Assembly (NCBI GenBank): GCA_963675135.1
Contig: OY776132.1
Location: 1,054,001 to 1,118,000, forward strand
DNA length: 64,000 nt
Direction: 5' to 3'
DNA from: Galeopsis tetrahit
Lineage: Eukaryota; Streptophyta; Magnoliopsida; Lamiales; Lamiaceae
Part shown: positions 12,501-25,198 of the stretch, in pieces
Layout: the number at the start of each line of letters is the position of its first letter
How positions within the stretch are numbered: position 1 is the first letter of the stretch
Translations under genes and position numbers: made by a program
Notes under the pieces: model-generated
Database searches by the model: none
The model's input: the letters and a program-made list of their open reading frames with translations, nothing else
Told to the model about the DNA's origin: nothing

Positions 12501-14595
12501 TGATTTGGATCTTCGGACACCTGAGACGATTCTATACTCTCCCCGTCCGGTGAACTCTCTGCAGGGAAATGCTCGAGCGACACAACTTCCGGTGCTTCGT
12601 AATGCCATTTTTCGACACTTTCCTTCTACAACATATATTAAAAAATAGGTCGTCACCAGGAACGGATCTAGAATTTTACTACGAGTGAGCAATTTTTCAT
12701 ATTATAAAATCATGTGTTACATCAAGGAGCAAAAACTTATAAATAAAATATCTTTTAAAATATAAACAAATTTCTTACATACAACTATTAGAGTCAATAT
12801 TTGTATACTTTCTTTTCTCTTCTCGTTTGTTTCTTAAAAAAAATTGCATACCATAAAATTGAAATAACCTCACAATCTTCATCCCATAATACACACATAT
12901 TTACTATTTATGTCATTACTTTTGTGCTGAGGTCCATCATACATTATATTAAACTAATTTCTTTAATTTAGACTATATACAAATTTATCGCTCAACACTT
13001 TAGTCATTACATTTTTTTTCTTAAAATTTGTAGTGTTCAATATTCCTCACTTTCGTGAAACAGATGGGGTGTTGATTATACTTTACACTTTTCTTTCACA
13101 CAAAAACCTGTGTACATACGATATCCGACAAATTACTTTATACGAGTTTTGTACGAGTTAATTAGTTTGAATTTGACCTGTCTTGCGATTTATGTTAAGA
13201 AAGACAGTCTCACACAAGAAGCTCACTAGCACTTCAATATCAAGACAAAAGAATGTGATCCAACATCAAGATTGAGATAACTATTTTGCACTCATTATAT
13301 CCACATTTTCATTTATAATCAAGACAAATGAATGTGACCAACTTTAAGGTACCTATATTATCAAGGGCCATATCAATATACATGGACAAAATTATGTGAT
13401 TATTGTGCATAGTTGCTAAGGCATAAAAGGTGAACGATTAAGATTGAACAAGGATGAAGCACATGATGAACAAAGTGGTTTGATTGTGATGGAAGAGTTG
13501 CAATAAGACATATATACCCCTGTTGTGTTTAATTTGGCCTGGTCCTAAAGGGGACCATTTTCAGTTTCAAAATTTAATTATATGTAATAAATCAATCTAG
13601 TTGGTTTCAATTGTTTTAGCCTAATTAGTGAGGATTTTAATGAATGATACATTGCTTAAAAAGTTAATGATGATTAATTGAAATTATTTTTATATTTTAA
13701 TTCGTGTTAAAGATGGGGTTTAGCTTGGCCACTCAACAACCTAAATATTTTTTTTAAAAAAGTAAAAACGAATTTCATTATTGCAATAACAAGAAGGGGT
13801 AGAAATTAAGTCAACCACAAATTCAGGCAGATCAATCCAACAAAAAAATCTCTCTTATAATTGAGATATTCTCGCAAACTTGTATACCATCGAATTAGCG
13901 CTCCTTTTATAAAATGGGGTTTAGCTTAACCCCTCAACAATTTAAATATATATTTTTTAAAAGTAAAAATGGTTAGCTTTCATTATTGTAATAACAAAAA
14001 CTGGTAGACAGAGTCCAACCACAAATTCAGGCAGATCAATCCAACAAAAAAATCTCTCTTATAACCCAGATATTCTCGCAAACTTGTGTACCATCGAATT
14101 AGCACTTTTTTTTTTACAAAAAACAGTTAACTTTCATTGTTTTAATAACAAGAAGTGGTAAGAAGTCCAACTCACAAATTTAGTCAGATCAATCCAACAA
14201 AAAAAATCTCTCTTATAATGGAGACATTCTCGCAAACTCGTGTACCATTGCACTTTTTTACAAAATGAACCCAAAATAAAAACAAGTTAACAAAACTTAT
14301 TTTGATATATAAACATTCTTAAACCATAAGCAATATATATGCTACTTGGAAATATATACTATTCACATCATGGAAATAAATTAACCACAAACTGATTATT
14401 CTTGCCTTCATACACACTCATTATAAACTATATTCTCATTGTGTTTCACATTTCATTTTTTCTGGCAAATTGAACAAAAATACAAGAACTAACCTTTTTT
14501 TCGGGCGATTCTTTATAATTAGGAGACTGCTTAAAAACCTTCTTCACCGACGAAAACCACCCGCCACCACCACCACCGCTTCCCTTCTTCCCCAT
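9540..14595 (-). CDS. IQ-domain (IQD) calmodulin-binding protein, frameshifted C-terminus
   Basis: Plant IQD scaffold protein; family members bind calmodulin and link it to microtubules or the plasma membrane. Exons: 14595-14494, 12625-12344, 11595-11224, 9911-9540 (375 aa as read). The start MGKKGS..WFSSVKK is the usual IQD opening; an in-frame ATG further upstream is less likely. Exon 2 ends and exon 3 begins inside the IQ motif (IQSYYRGYL / ARRAL), the conserved phase-0 intron of this family. It is followed by GLVRLQALVRGHNVRKQA and a basic helical stretch. The last exon has the DUF4005-type signature DVPSYMAPTQSAKAKAR. The frame then stops at 9540, although 79 conserved codons (including NPSTKKG, SSSSGGG, RSPNPK and PRGWRY) continue in the -1 frame to 9319. 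One base seems to be missing near 9558, so the allele is truncated or this is a sequence error. Confidence 0.9.
12060..12332. mobile_element. Stowaway MITE in IQD intron 2
   Basis: 273 bp, TA|CTCCCTCCGTCCCG ... GGACGGAGGGAG|TA. Its right end is only about 10 bases from the exon 2 splice donor (12343), so the intron's first bases on the minus strand run almost straight into the element. Confidence 0.85.
13711..14265. repeat. Three-unit tandem repeat in IQD intron 1
   Basis: Units of about 200 bp start near 13711, 13913 and about 14110. They share GGCAGATCAATCCAACAAA, TCTCTCTTATAA and ATTCTCGCAAACT.GT.TACCAT. The third unit lacks the opening ATGGGGTTTAGCTT. Origin unknown. Confidence 0.7.
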
Positions 14596-14878
14596 TTCCG
14601 ACAAAATCGACCACCTTCCGTCGCAACAAAACAAAATTACAAAACACGTAACAATTTACAAATTCGATCAATTCATCCAAAATGAAAAAAAATTAAACCT
14701 GGCTAGTAAGCTAGTGTTCTTGAGCCATTGGTTGCTACTTTATGTCCATTTCAATGGCTTATAAAAAGTATTAAGATATAAGAGGCGAAATACAGTGTAA
14801 CAACATGTGACAAACCTTAAAGAAAATTAAAGAGTTAGCTAGATTGAAAAAGTTTTTTTGTGTAATAAAAATGGTTCT

Positions 14879-14910
14879 AGAGAGAGAGAGGAGAGAGAGA
14901 GAGAGGGGGA
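14879..14910. repeat. GA/CT microsatellite in the IQD 5' region
   Basis: A GA run of about 30 bases (CT on the transcribed strand), about 285 bases upstream of the IQD start codon, probably in the 5' UTR or core promoter. CT-rich tracts are common there in plants. Confidence 0.6.
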
Positions 14911-15123
14911 GTACGTAACTGATGGCCCGCGCATTTGCCGTTAGTATTTAATCATTCTCACGGGGTAGCTGCGACTTGTACAGTTGGGAATAGCCAATGG
15001 GATGGTGACAAGTGTCGATTGCCCTCTTCTCCAGGGTAATCTACGTTCTTGACTTCTTGGACATTGCTTGATTTTCTCTATTTTATTTGTATCATTGTAA
15101 TAAGGTAGTAATTAATTAATATC

Positions 15124-15240
15124 TTTTTTTTTTTTTTTTTTTTTTTTATAGCCATCCCTTTTTTCCCCTCCCATGACTCGAACCCAGGACCTCAGGCCTA
15201 GGTAGTGGTGCTCTAACCACTTGAGCTATCCCACTTTGTC
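15124..15240 (-). mobile_element. tRNA-derived SINE with 17-bp perfect TSD
   Basis: Read on the minus strand, the element starts GGGATAGCTCAAGTGG (box A-like), carries GGTTCGAGTC (box B) about 45 bases later, and ends in an A-tract of about 24 bases after a short body. The 17-mer AGTAATTAATTAATATC flanks both sides (15107-15123 and 15241-15257). This is a retroposed pol III SINE with an unusually short body of about 90 bp plus tail. Confidence 0.9.
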
Positions 15241-15257
15241 AGTAATTAATTAATATC

Positions 15258-17560
15258 GGTAAAGATGGTTATCGTGATTTTAGATATTTTGTAACGATCA
15301 CTTAATTCTTAATGAATTTTGGTATTTATCTATCCAATAAAATTTTGTTCACTTCTTTAGTTCTATACATATTTTTAAATAAATCATATTTTAATTATAA
15401 AAAATATATATGGAATTACGAGTAAAAAATATTGTTGGTAGATACTCAATCTTATTAATAAAGTAAAAAAATAAATAAATAGAATAAACATATATTTTGT
15501 GAACCCAAAATAGGTCGGAGAAAAATTTTACAGGACCGAAGGAGTACTTTTTAGAGATATTTTAGACATTTTGAATGAATATATATATGTATATATAAAC
15601 GCCCATTTGACTTTGAAATGAAATTTAATTTAATGTGAGAGTTTTGAAGGATAAAATAACTTTTTTTTGAGCGTGTATTAGTAAATTGAGGAGACTAAGA
15701 TCAAAAAAATAAATAAATGCTTTTGTGTGAAAAAAGTAATGACATTGGGTGTAAGTTTGAAATATTTGAAGGATATAATTGGAAAGAGTAGAATTACTTT
15801 TTTGTCATTTTAGAAATGGACAATCTTGTAGAGGCCGGACCGAAATGAATAAGGGCAATTTAGTATGGAACGGGGAGTATGATTTTATAAACGCCACACG
15901 CGAAATATAATCTCTCTGATTCCGACATAAGCTTTCCCTTTACATTTTATACATATATAAATTAAGAAATATAGTGTAAAATGTGTAGTAAATAACTGAG
16001 ATAGAGAGAGGTAGGGTGAAGAAAATGTAGACAATGTGATTAAAAAAAAATAGTAAATTTTATCATTTAAGAATATAAGAAAGTTATGACGAGATATCGA
16101 AATAGATAAGTAAAAAACTTATGCTGGCGGGACAGAGGGAGTAAGAGTCACCCTCTTGTGCACCAATTGCACCGTGCAACTGGACATAAGGATGAAACAT
16201 ATATGATATCAATTTTAACTAAAATGTAACATTAATTTAACCTGAAACATGTAAGTTATAATATAACTTAATAATATTGTTTATATAAAAACCATAGATA
16301 AATGAAATGTATGAGACGTAGCACTAATTTTAGTTAAAATATAATGAGTATGATATCATCAAGTATATTTGATATATATTTTATTAAATGTAATGAGGTT
16401 GGAAGTTGCTAATGCAATTTTTTTCACCAATAGTTTTCAATAATAAGAGGGATTTCAGGAAAATATATAATAATTTTTTTCTTCCGTACAATAAATGATT
16501 AGATTCCCTTTTTTGTACAAGATAATCAAGAAATTTTATCCATTCATTTGAAACTTGTATATAATGGAGAGCTACATGTTTAACTTTAATTATTACTAAC
16601 CAGGAAATTAATTAGTACAAATGAATTATTTTTACACTATCATTTATTACTTAATTCAATCCAATTATTTCGTTTAATTACGTACATGAATTATTTTGAT
16701 TAATTATATATATTACGACACAGATTATATATTTGTAATTAAAACTAACAACAATTATATACAAAATATTTAATACTCTGTATCCTTTTATTGTACCAAA
16801 ATTTATTTTACAAATTTATATAATGTGTCACTAATTAATTGGACAACTTGCACCAATAAATTAATATACAAAATGCAAAAATAAAAGTTCAATGATTTTT
16901 TTTAATCTTTTTTTTTTACGAATTCAAACCTGTTATGTGCAGTGTGATTTGCAGTTATTGAAACTGAATTTATTCGATCAGTAAACATTCTCAGAAAATC
17001 AATTTTAAAAATAAAAAATGGTGAAGAGTGATATCTTTAAATATTTGCCAAATAAAATATTACCACACTATTTTTATTTTGTTCAATTTTTTGGTTGGTA
17101 TGGCTTATTATAGCTCACACATCACCTTTAGTCATCATGAAAAATTGGTGTGGTACCTAAAATGACATTAGCACTTGAAACTATCTTAGAAATTATTTAA
17201 AGTAATTAATTATCATAATAATTTTTTGAGTGGTTATCTTAATAGTTTTAATAATACTCAATTAAACTCACCCTAATATATAATTTAATTCCCATTTAAT
17301 ATTTAACCTAATTAAAACTTTTTTTTTTTTTATGGAAAACCTAATTAAAACTTATAAGGTCATTGATATTAACTATACACTGTGAATTTAGGCATTAATA
17401 ATTTTAAATAATTATAAATTGTGCGTTCAATCGAACTTATTAGCTAAAAATTCCCTCATCCCTTTTACTTAAACTCGAATTTAGCATAAAATCACTAGGA
17501 AAATACTTCACGCTTGCTTTTTAGGGGTTTTATTTTGTTTAATTTTTGGACAATAAAATC
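15258..17560. other. Gene-free AT-rich intergenic DNA
   Basis: No coding sequence seen. Fragments of Stowaway-like ends occur near 15540 (GACCGAAGGAGTAC), 15870 and 16130 (GGGACAGAGGGAGTA). CTTGTGCACCAATTGCACC near 16155 is also found near 11645. Confidence 0.5.
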
Positions 17561-17561
17561 A

Positions 17562-17890
17562 CTACAAAAAATACGGAGTTTAACCACGGTCAAGATTTAG
17601 TCGCAAAGTTTGATGGATTTGCAACGGTATTGGTCAAAAGGTCGAAGTCAACAAATTTTGTAAAAAAATTTGTGACAAATTTTCTATTTGGGTGCAAACA
17701 ACATCGTTTTTTGGGGTTTGCGATGAATATTTCTGTCGTAATTTACAATTATGATTTACGACAATATATTTTCGTCATAAATTAACGGGATTCACATGAC
17801 GCCTTGTTTATCGTGATATTAAAATATATCGTTCAATTTGTGACAGACATTTTCATCATAAATACTAATTTTAATTTTGGAACGGAAATT
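17562..17890 (+). mobile_element. CACTA (En/Spm) transposon terminal fragment
   Basis: Begins CACTACAAAAAATACGG, the canonical CACTA terminus. It is followed by sub-terminal repeats built on TTTACGAC / TCGTCATAAAT in both orientations. No opposite terminus or transposase is seen, so this is a solo end. Confidence 0.6.
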
Positions 17891-20800
17891 TCCATTACAA
17901 ACCATAAACTTAGGATATTAGATATGGGTTGAGTTGGGGTTGAATATTTTCCAGCCCATCCCAACGGTGGAACGGTTCGCCAAAACCCGTAAAATGATGA
18001 GTTGAAGTGGATCCCGTCTCGTTAATCTGTTTTGACAATTCTAATATTAGTGACACAAAATTAAGATATTAGTTAGGATATTATTTAGTGGCACAAACTC
18101 TCAATATATTTCATGTGTACGTATTTTGAAAGCTTACTTACAAAATTTAATTTAATCCAGTTGAATAAATCATATCACGCCTAATTAGATGGGATGATAG
18201 TGACTCTACAGTAAATGTGTCTGGGCTAAAATGAATAATAAATCAAACATATAAGGCCACAAAGACAAATTTAGAAAGTTTATGGGGGCTAATTGTAGTC
18301 GAAAAAAAGTCTATCAACAAAAAGAAAATGATTTCCGACAGCCCCTCATCGCAATTCATAGAGGTTGTCTTGTCGGAGTCTAAATTTGTCCACAAGCATA
18401 CGAATTAATGTCAATTTTTATAACCTAATTGTCTCATCACACCTACTAATATAAATCTTAATTTTTTTACCTATCAAATAATCACCTAATAAATTATGAG
18501 CAATATAATCGGATCAACAATCAAACCAGTCTGAGCACCAATTGAACCGTCAATAATGATATTTGCCATTTTTTTTTGTTTGTTTTATATTTCAAACTTT
18601 CAATATCTAGATCTTTTTTTTTTCCCACCGATTTTAAAAAATATTATTTATTTATGTATAAAGTAGATGAAGTGGAGATAATATAAAGTAAGTGTGGTGA
18701 AATATATTTTTCGAAAGAGGAACTAAGAACACTTATAAGGACAAAAAAAAAAAAAAAACAGAAACACTTTATGTGGACGGAAGGAGTACAAAACAACTCA
18801 AGTCGAACTACAATCCATACTTCATAGTCCGTAATAAATTCTCAAATTAAAATATTATGGTAAAATGGTAAAAAAAGTAAATTTGTGAAAGTAAAATTGA
18901 ATTTAAATTATAAATGTATTAATAAAAATTATAAAAAAATCTGGTTCAACTGATTTCACCTGTTCACCAATTTTGGCTGATTTTTTGGGCTCTGGTCTAT
19001 TTTTCTCAATTAAACCTATAAAACGATTTTAAAGGTATAATTGAACCGAATTAGTGATCGATTCTCGATTCAACCGATTGAACCAGCCGATTCGATTCGA
19101 TTCTGAAAACTAAGCAATAATACCAAGTTTATATTATATATATAAAATATCTTAGGATGGAGACTACTTTGTGTATTATAAAAACATTTAAATGTCGCAT
19201 GACTGATTTACATTTCTGGTGTGAGTTGTGGGATAATGCAACCGCAGGCCAAGATTTATGTAAATACACTCGCAAGTAATTAATTTGACAACCAAATGAT
19301 TTTCTTTTTTAAGAAAATAATAAATATTACTTTCCATATCACAATAGAACAAAGGTAATTTTAACCTCCAAAAATAAAAATAAAATATAATAACGAAAGG
19401 TAGTTGTAACTTGTAACATATATGGGTCTGTAATCATATTTTCGATCTGTCATGAGTTTTTTTTTACCCTTTTAATATCGATTTGATTTAAATATTTTAC
19501 ATTTGACGGTTAGGTAGGACTACTTTAAAAATTCCTTAACAATTTTTGAACTATTTTTGTTTTAAAAAAAAATCCATAAGTATCACATTTTATTTCTGTA
19601 ATGGTAATTTTGTCATTTGCTCTCCCAAAATAAAAATTAATACTCGCTCCGTTCCACAAAAATTTACACATTTGTCATATATACTGGACGTCTCATATTA
19701 ATTTGCACACTAAAAAAAAGACATTTTCATAACTTTCACCTTTAAATTAAATAATGACATATTTATCGCATGTCATTATTTTTTTTACACTCAAACTAAT
19801 TTTTTTTACTTTATTCATAAAAATTTATAAAACTATCCCTCAAAACATTACTTATTACACTTTTTTTTAAAATTTGTACAATCCGAAGGGTACAAATTCC
19901 CTTGGAACGAAGGGATTATAATATTTTGATTTTATGTCGATGATATTGTTATAATGTGGCACTCTACAATACATTTTTAACGAGAAAAAATGTTTTCATT
20001 TATTTTGAGCAATCTCAAAATGAAAATTGACTATCACATCAAAAAATATACTCAAATAATAAAATAAAGAAAATGTATTTATTATTACACAATTTAATTA
20101 CATCCAACTAATTTCTTGTAATAATTAAAGAGAAACAATTAAAAGGTCAAACGTTACATTAATTTAGAAGTTGGTCAAAGAAAGGTGTAAAAAATCAAAA
20201 TGCAGCTACAATATATTAATTCCATTTTAAGTTTGCTGAGCTGTGTGAAGTTTCGTTTTCACCATCAGTATGCACTATGCAACCTCTATATGCAGTTGAA
20301 GGATTAATATAGAGAAATCAATAAAGGGACCCTAATTTAGGTGAATTAGATGGCTGCATTTGCTTGCATTCAAAGGAAATATTGTTGTTCTGATTTTTTG
20401 TTGGACGGAAAGTCTTGCACGAGACCCTCTCGTACACGAAATATAATATTTCATAATTTGATAAGGTGAGTCTTGTGTGAACGCACTGAGGTTCATATTA
20501 TAACATAAAAATGAAAATATAAATATATTAAGTGTTCAAATCCCATATCCATCATTTTGCACTTTTATTTTTCTGCTGGTGATAATACTGTGTCGCACTT
20601 TTTGGTAATATTATATTGCACTTTTAAACTATAGACCATAACAACTTTTCATTAATATTATGCGATCGTTTTCATCAAATTGCTCGATTAAACAAAAAAA
20701 AGGAAAAAAAAAAAAACAATGGGGAAAGGGTTGAAACCTTAAAAAGATGTTCACTTACCATTTAAGTTGCTGCCATACTTAATAATTTTTTTTTATATAT

Positions 20801-20892
20801 TATATTAATTGGAAGAAAAAAAGAAAGAAAAAATATTAGTGACAGCGATGAGTTTCAAACCATGTAAATCAACATTAGAGACATGTTCACTT
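17891..20892. other. Gene-free AT-rich intergenic DNA
   Basis: No gene recognised. A degraded Stowaway-like element spans about 19640-19920 (TACTCGCTCCGTTCC ... GGAACGAAGGGAT). 18560-18790 ends in GGACGGAAGGAGTAC, another Stowaway end. Runs of CACTTTT-type repeats begin about 20570. Confidence 0.5.
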
Positions 20893-21289
20893 GGCGGTGT
20901 TTGTTTTGGAATTTGCCCAATCCCAATCCAATCTCTCTCAATCCATTTTAATCCAAATACAAATCCAAATACCAATTCATCCCTATAATACACTTATACA
21001 CCTATTTTTATACAATCAAATCACTCATTTTTTCTCCTACTTTCTTCTCTCTTTTACTTTTCTTTCACACACTCATTCTCTCTCCTACTTTCTTCTCTTT
21101 TTTACTTTTCTTTCACTACTAACAATAATAAAATATTATAACATTACTTTTGATGTGACATAAAGTTAAATCTATCCCTATTTTTCAATCCTTAACCAAA
21201 CACAACTTACACACAATTACTATTCATGAATTACCCAAATCCCAATCCAATCCACCACAATCCAAATCAATCCCAAACCAAACACCACC
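20893..21289. mobile_element. PIF/Harbinger (Tourist-like) MITE, copy 1
   Basis: 397 bp with termini GGCGGTGTTTG and CAAACACCACC and internal arms rich in CAATCCCAATCC. It is the reverse complement of the copy at 25199-25555. Flanking trinucleotides are CTT and TTA, so the duplication is not intact here. Confidence 0.75.
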
Positions 21290-21349
21290 TTACCATTTAG
21301 GTTGTTGTCATACTCGAGAATGATTTTCTTTAGTATATATAAGTCAATA

Positions 21350-21645
21350 ATATTGTATTGCACTTTTCAGTTACTGTGACATAAACTAATTGTGTTACAC
21401 TTTTCAGTTAGTTATAGTGACTTGCACGTTCTAGTAATATTATACTGCACTTTTCAATTATAGTAACTTACACTTTTCAAAAAACATTGTGTTGCACTTT
21501 TTAGTTATAGTGACTTACACTTTTTATTAATATTGTGTTCCACTTTTCAATTATAGTGACTCGCACTTTTCAGTAATATTATATGTGTTGCACTTTTTAA
21601 TAATATTATGTTGCATTTTTCAGTAATATTGTGACCGGACTTTTA
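21350..21645. repeat. CACTTTT minisatellite
   Basis: About six imperfect units of 45-60 bp built from GCACTTTTCAGTTATAGTGACTT and TAGTAATATTGTGTTG. The same phrases form the interior of the MULE-type MITEs at 6598 and 58082, so the array may have expanded from such an element. A (TA)n tract follows at 21649-21672. Confidence 0.7.
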
Positions 21646-21729
21646 TTTGTTATATATATATATATATATATATTTTTTAAACGACTATATGATTAACCAA
21701 GATTGGGCCACAATTTCATTAATTAGATA

Positions 21730-23000
21730 GGGTCTGACTATATGCACCTCCATTTCGGAGAGATGCACCCCTAAAATTTGTCAATATAGAGGCACTCACC
21801 CAGCAAAATGTCCTAAATACCCCTTTCTTCCATTTTTCTATAAAATACCCAATTACTACACCCACCCTCCCAAGCCCTAATTCTATCTTTCTCCTCACAC
21901 TTCATCTTCTTCCCCATTACGCCGCCGCACCACCATTCGCCGGCAGCCGTCCCCTGTTGCCGGCAACCTCCCTCTCCCTCGAGTTCGCCGGCGCGAGGAC
22001 TCTCCTCCATTTTCTTCCCCGCCCACACCCCGATCTGTAACAAAAAAAAAAAATCTGTTAGAGGCCGCGCGCGGCCGCCCACGTCCATCGGCCGCTGCGG
22101 CCGCCCCCTCTCCCGTCCATCCAACGCCTTCAGCCCTTTCCCTCGAGGTCGCCGGCGTGAGGATTCCCCTCTATTTTCCCCCGCCCAACCCGATCTGTAA
22201 AAAAAAAAAAAAAGATTCTGTCGTAGCCGCGCGCGGCTGCCCCAGTCCATCCGCGACCGCCCCCTCCCCTGTCCATCCGACGCCGTCAGCCCCAGCCGTC
22301 GGGGGCGAGTCGAGGGGCAGCCGCGCGACCGCCCCCTCCCCTGTCCATCCGACGCCGTCAGCCCCAGCCGTCGCGGCCCGTCGTCGCTCGACTCGCCCCC
22401 TTTTATCTTTCTTTATTCTGTAATTTTTTTTTTCGTTTTTTTTCCGTCTCGATCACTCCCCTCCTCCGCGGCCTCCGCCACCGCACCCTCCGTCCCGCAC
22501 CAGTAAGTTTTTTTTTTTTTTTTAAATTCGTCCCTGTGTTGTCGACTATATACACTCCCGTCGACAACAGGGTGAGTGTGTATGGTCAACAACACAGTGT
22601 CGATCGATTTTTGTTGGTCGACCATATATCCTTTCGACAAAATGTTGTCGACGGGATGATATATGGTCGACACTGTTTTGACGAAATTAAAAAAAAAATT
22701 GTTAGTTTTTCTAAGTTTTGATAATGGTGTTTGTTAATGAGTTTGATAATGGTGTTTAGGGAGAATATTGTTGATTTGTTGAAATTTTTGAATTTTTTGC
22801 TACCGGAAAAAATGACAACGGCGGCCGGAAGTCGGAAGTTTGATTTAGGGAAAGAAGGGGGGGTGCGTACAGTAGAAGGGGTGCATCTAGTACCCTTTAT
22901 TTTATTGAAGTGTATTTTTGATTTTTTACCCCATTATTTTATTAATAAATTAAAAGGGGGAGTGCATCTCTCCGAAACGGAGGTGCATATAGTCAAACCC
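21730..23000. mobile_element. 1.27-kb GC-rich non-autonomous DNA transposon with long TIRs
   Basis: Termini GGGTCTGACTATATGCACC and the matching inverse GGTGCATATAGTCAAACCC form TIRs of about 43 bp. The 8-mer ATTAGATA flanks both ends (21722-21729, 23001-23008). The interior (21900-22420) is strikingly GC-rich, with direct repeats of about 165 bp (CTCGAG.TCGCCGGCG.GAGGA) and about 74 bp (CCATCCGACGCCGTCAGCC). Open frames here are low-complexity Pro/Ala/Ser and not credible genes. The 8-bp duplication suggests hAT, the long TIR suggests MULE; family unresolved. Confidence 0.85.
22532..22671. repeat. Cluster of GTCGAC-centred inverted repeats inside the GC-rich element
   Basis: Arms 22532-22546 / 22560-22572 (TTGTCGAC / GTCGACAA core) and 22617-22629 / 22659-22671 (GTCGACCATATAT and its exact reverse complement), with further CAGTGTCGA / TCGACACTG matches around them. 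Several hairpins can form within 140 bp. Confidence 0.7.
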
Positions 23001-23008
23001 ATTAGATA

Positions 23009-25198
23009 TTATATTTGGACTTAATCCAGAAAGCCAATCTTACAAGCCGGAAATTGGGCTAATATATTGGGCTTAGTCTAATTATGGGCCTAGGCCCATT
23101 CTAATTCAGGGCTAAAATTTATAATGGCCCAATAATTTTTTTTTTTAGATTCGCCTATACTCTGGGTTTATTACGAATTATGCTTTGAATATATAAAAAT
23201 AAATGTAGAATATAAAATACTTACATTGTAATAATTTGCTAAAATCATGTTAGAATTTACTTCATAAATATACAACTCAATATTAGTGTAAATCGGGTGT
23301 CATATTAGTTCGGTTTCGGATTCAGTGATACGATGTACATCACGATCATATGCAGTAAAACATATCATTAGACCCGTACAAATCTATACTTTTTTTTTTA
23401 TAGATCTATTACTTTTTTATTGTAAGGATCATACTGTAGAACACTGAATCTAAATTTTATAAGTTGGAGGATCACGTGAAATGTTAAAAACTTAAAATGG
23501 TGTAATGTATTAGTTGGTATAAATGTAGTTGAATTAATTATATTGAAGATGTTTATTCAAATTTGTTGAAGCAAAATTGGAATTAATTTATTGAATACTA
23601 GTGGACCCAATTAGGCTCTATAATCAAATTTGTTGAGGCTAAATTGGAATTAATTTAATGGACCCAATTTCGACACATGATAATACTTCCCACTGCATAC
23701 GGTATGTTGCAATTTTGCTAGAATACACATCCATGAGCCTCGTAATGGAGACTTTTGGCCAGTTTCCTTGTGCTGATACTTAAAATAATTTCCATTTTTC
23801 TTTTAAAGTTGATACTTAAATACGAGTATAGTTGTTATTTTTTTTTTCACAAAACCACCTCGATTAATTCAATTATTAAAGTTTATTGTAGCAAAATGAA
23901 CTCATTTCATTATAATAAAATAATTAATAAGAATATTAAAAAATATTCGTTTTGTTCATAATCTGAAATTTATTTTTGAATTGAAAATGTAATTTAATTT
24001 TTATACAAAAATGTATAGATTTAAATTTCTAATCCCATAGTCGATGCTTCTTCTTGTATATATTTTACTCCTTCTGCTCCATAAAGTTTGTTGCATTTTG
24101 TTTTAAATTTTATTTAAAAAAGTTTATCGTTTTTCCTATTTTTTATCAATGGTGGTCTCCCTAAAATACTCCTATTAATCTCTACAATATTCATCTTTTT
24201 TAGAAATAAATTAATGACCTTTTCTTTGAAAAGATTAAAGAAAGAGTGGAAAAGGAATGTGGAAAAAGAAAAAAAAATATGTTTCTTAAATCTATACAAA
24301 AATGAGACCCGGGACAAATCTTATGAAATAGAGAGAGTATATCTTTAATAGTACTCTCATTGTCCCAATCCATTTAAATAACAATAAATATGTACTCCTT
24401 TTATCCTTTTATTTTTCTACACAGTCATTTAATTGATAGTAATACAAATACAGATAAAATTTAAATATGAAATTTAATTCTTGTAAATTAGTGCAAAATA
24501 CAAATAAAATTGGACAGATGGAGTACACACATTATACATCAAATAATAATTAACGTTATTTAATATAACTATCCTTATCCTTTTATCTATATGATCATTT
24601 AATGGATATTACTACAAAAGTAAAGAGTAAAAGTAAAATTGGAACATGACATTTAACTATTTTAAATTAGTGCATAATGACAATTATACACAAATCTTTT
24701 CTAGAAATACAAATAAAATGAGATATAGAGAGTACACATATCATGCATTAAATTATACATACCTGGTTAAATTACTCATTTTTTTTTAGCGTATTTTTGT
24801 TAAGTTATTAATTTTCATTTTTGTCAACATTCCATTATCTTTATCTACATTTTATATTTCCTATCTCTCACTACTTTTTCCTTTATTATCATTACTATAG
24901 GAAAAATGTCTTTTAATGACAAATTCTGTCATTATAATTTTTTTTAGATAAATGTCTTTAATGAATAAAAAAAAAGAATTAATGACAAAATTTGTCATAT
25001 CCTTTCATTAAAAGTATGTTTCCTGTTATTAAAGTGTTTTAGCAAGAAAATTTAAATTTATAAACATAACTTTTGTCATTAAACATCAATTTTACTGTAG
25101 TGTACACCCTACCCCAATACTCCACTATGCATTAAATACTATATTTCTTAAAATCTGTACAAACAATAAACGTAAATAAGTAACTTAAGGTGGTGTTT
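23009..25198. other. Gene-free AT-rich intergenic DNA with decayed MITEs
   Basis: No gene recognised. Imperfect Stowaway-like element about 24068-24340. About 24892-25103 is bounded by ACTATAGGAAAAATG and CATCAATTTTACTGTAGTG, a possible small CACTA-type MITE. The phrase CCTTTTAT.TATCTACA.GGTCATTTAATG recurs near 24400, 24580 and 25660. Confidence 0.45.

Noticed and set aside
14596..14634. Longer IQD N-terminus from an upstream in-frame ATG
   Set aside because: The extra residues have no family match, whereas MGKKG at 14595 is the standard IQD start.
15160..15240. A functional tRNA gene
   Set aside because: Boxes A and B are present, but the sequence is followed by a poly(A) tail and flanked by a 17-bp target duplication, so it is a SINE.
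21813..22423. Open frames on both strands of 88-145 codons
   Set aside because: They read through internal tandem repeats and homopolymer A/T tracts of the TIR element; no domain is recognisable.
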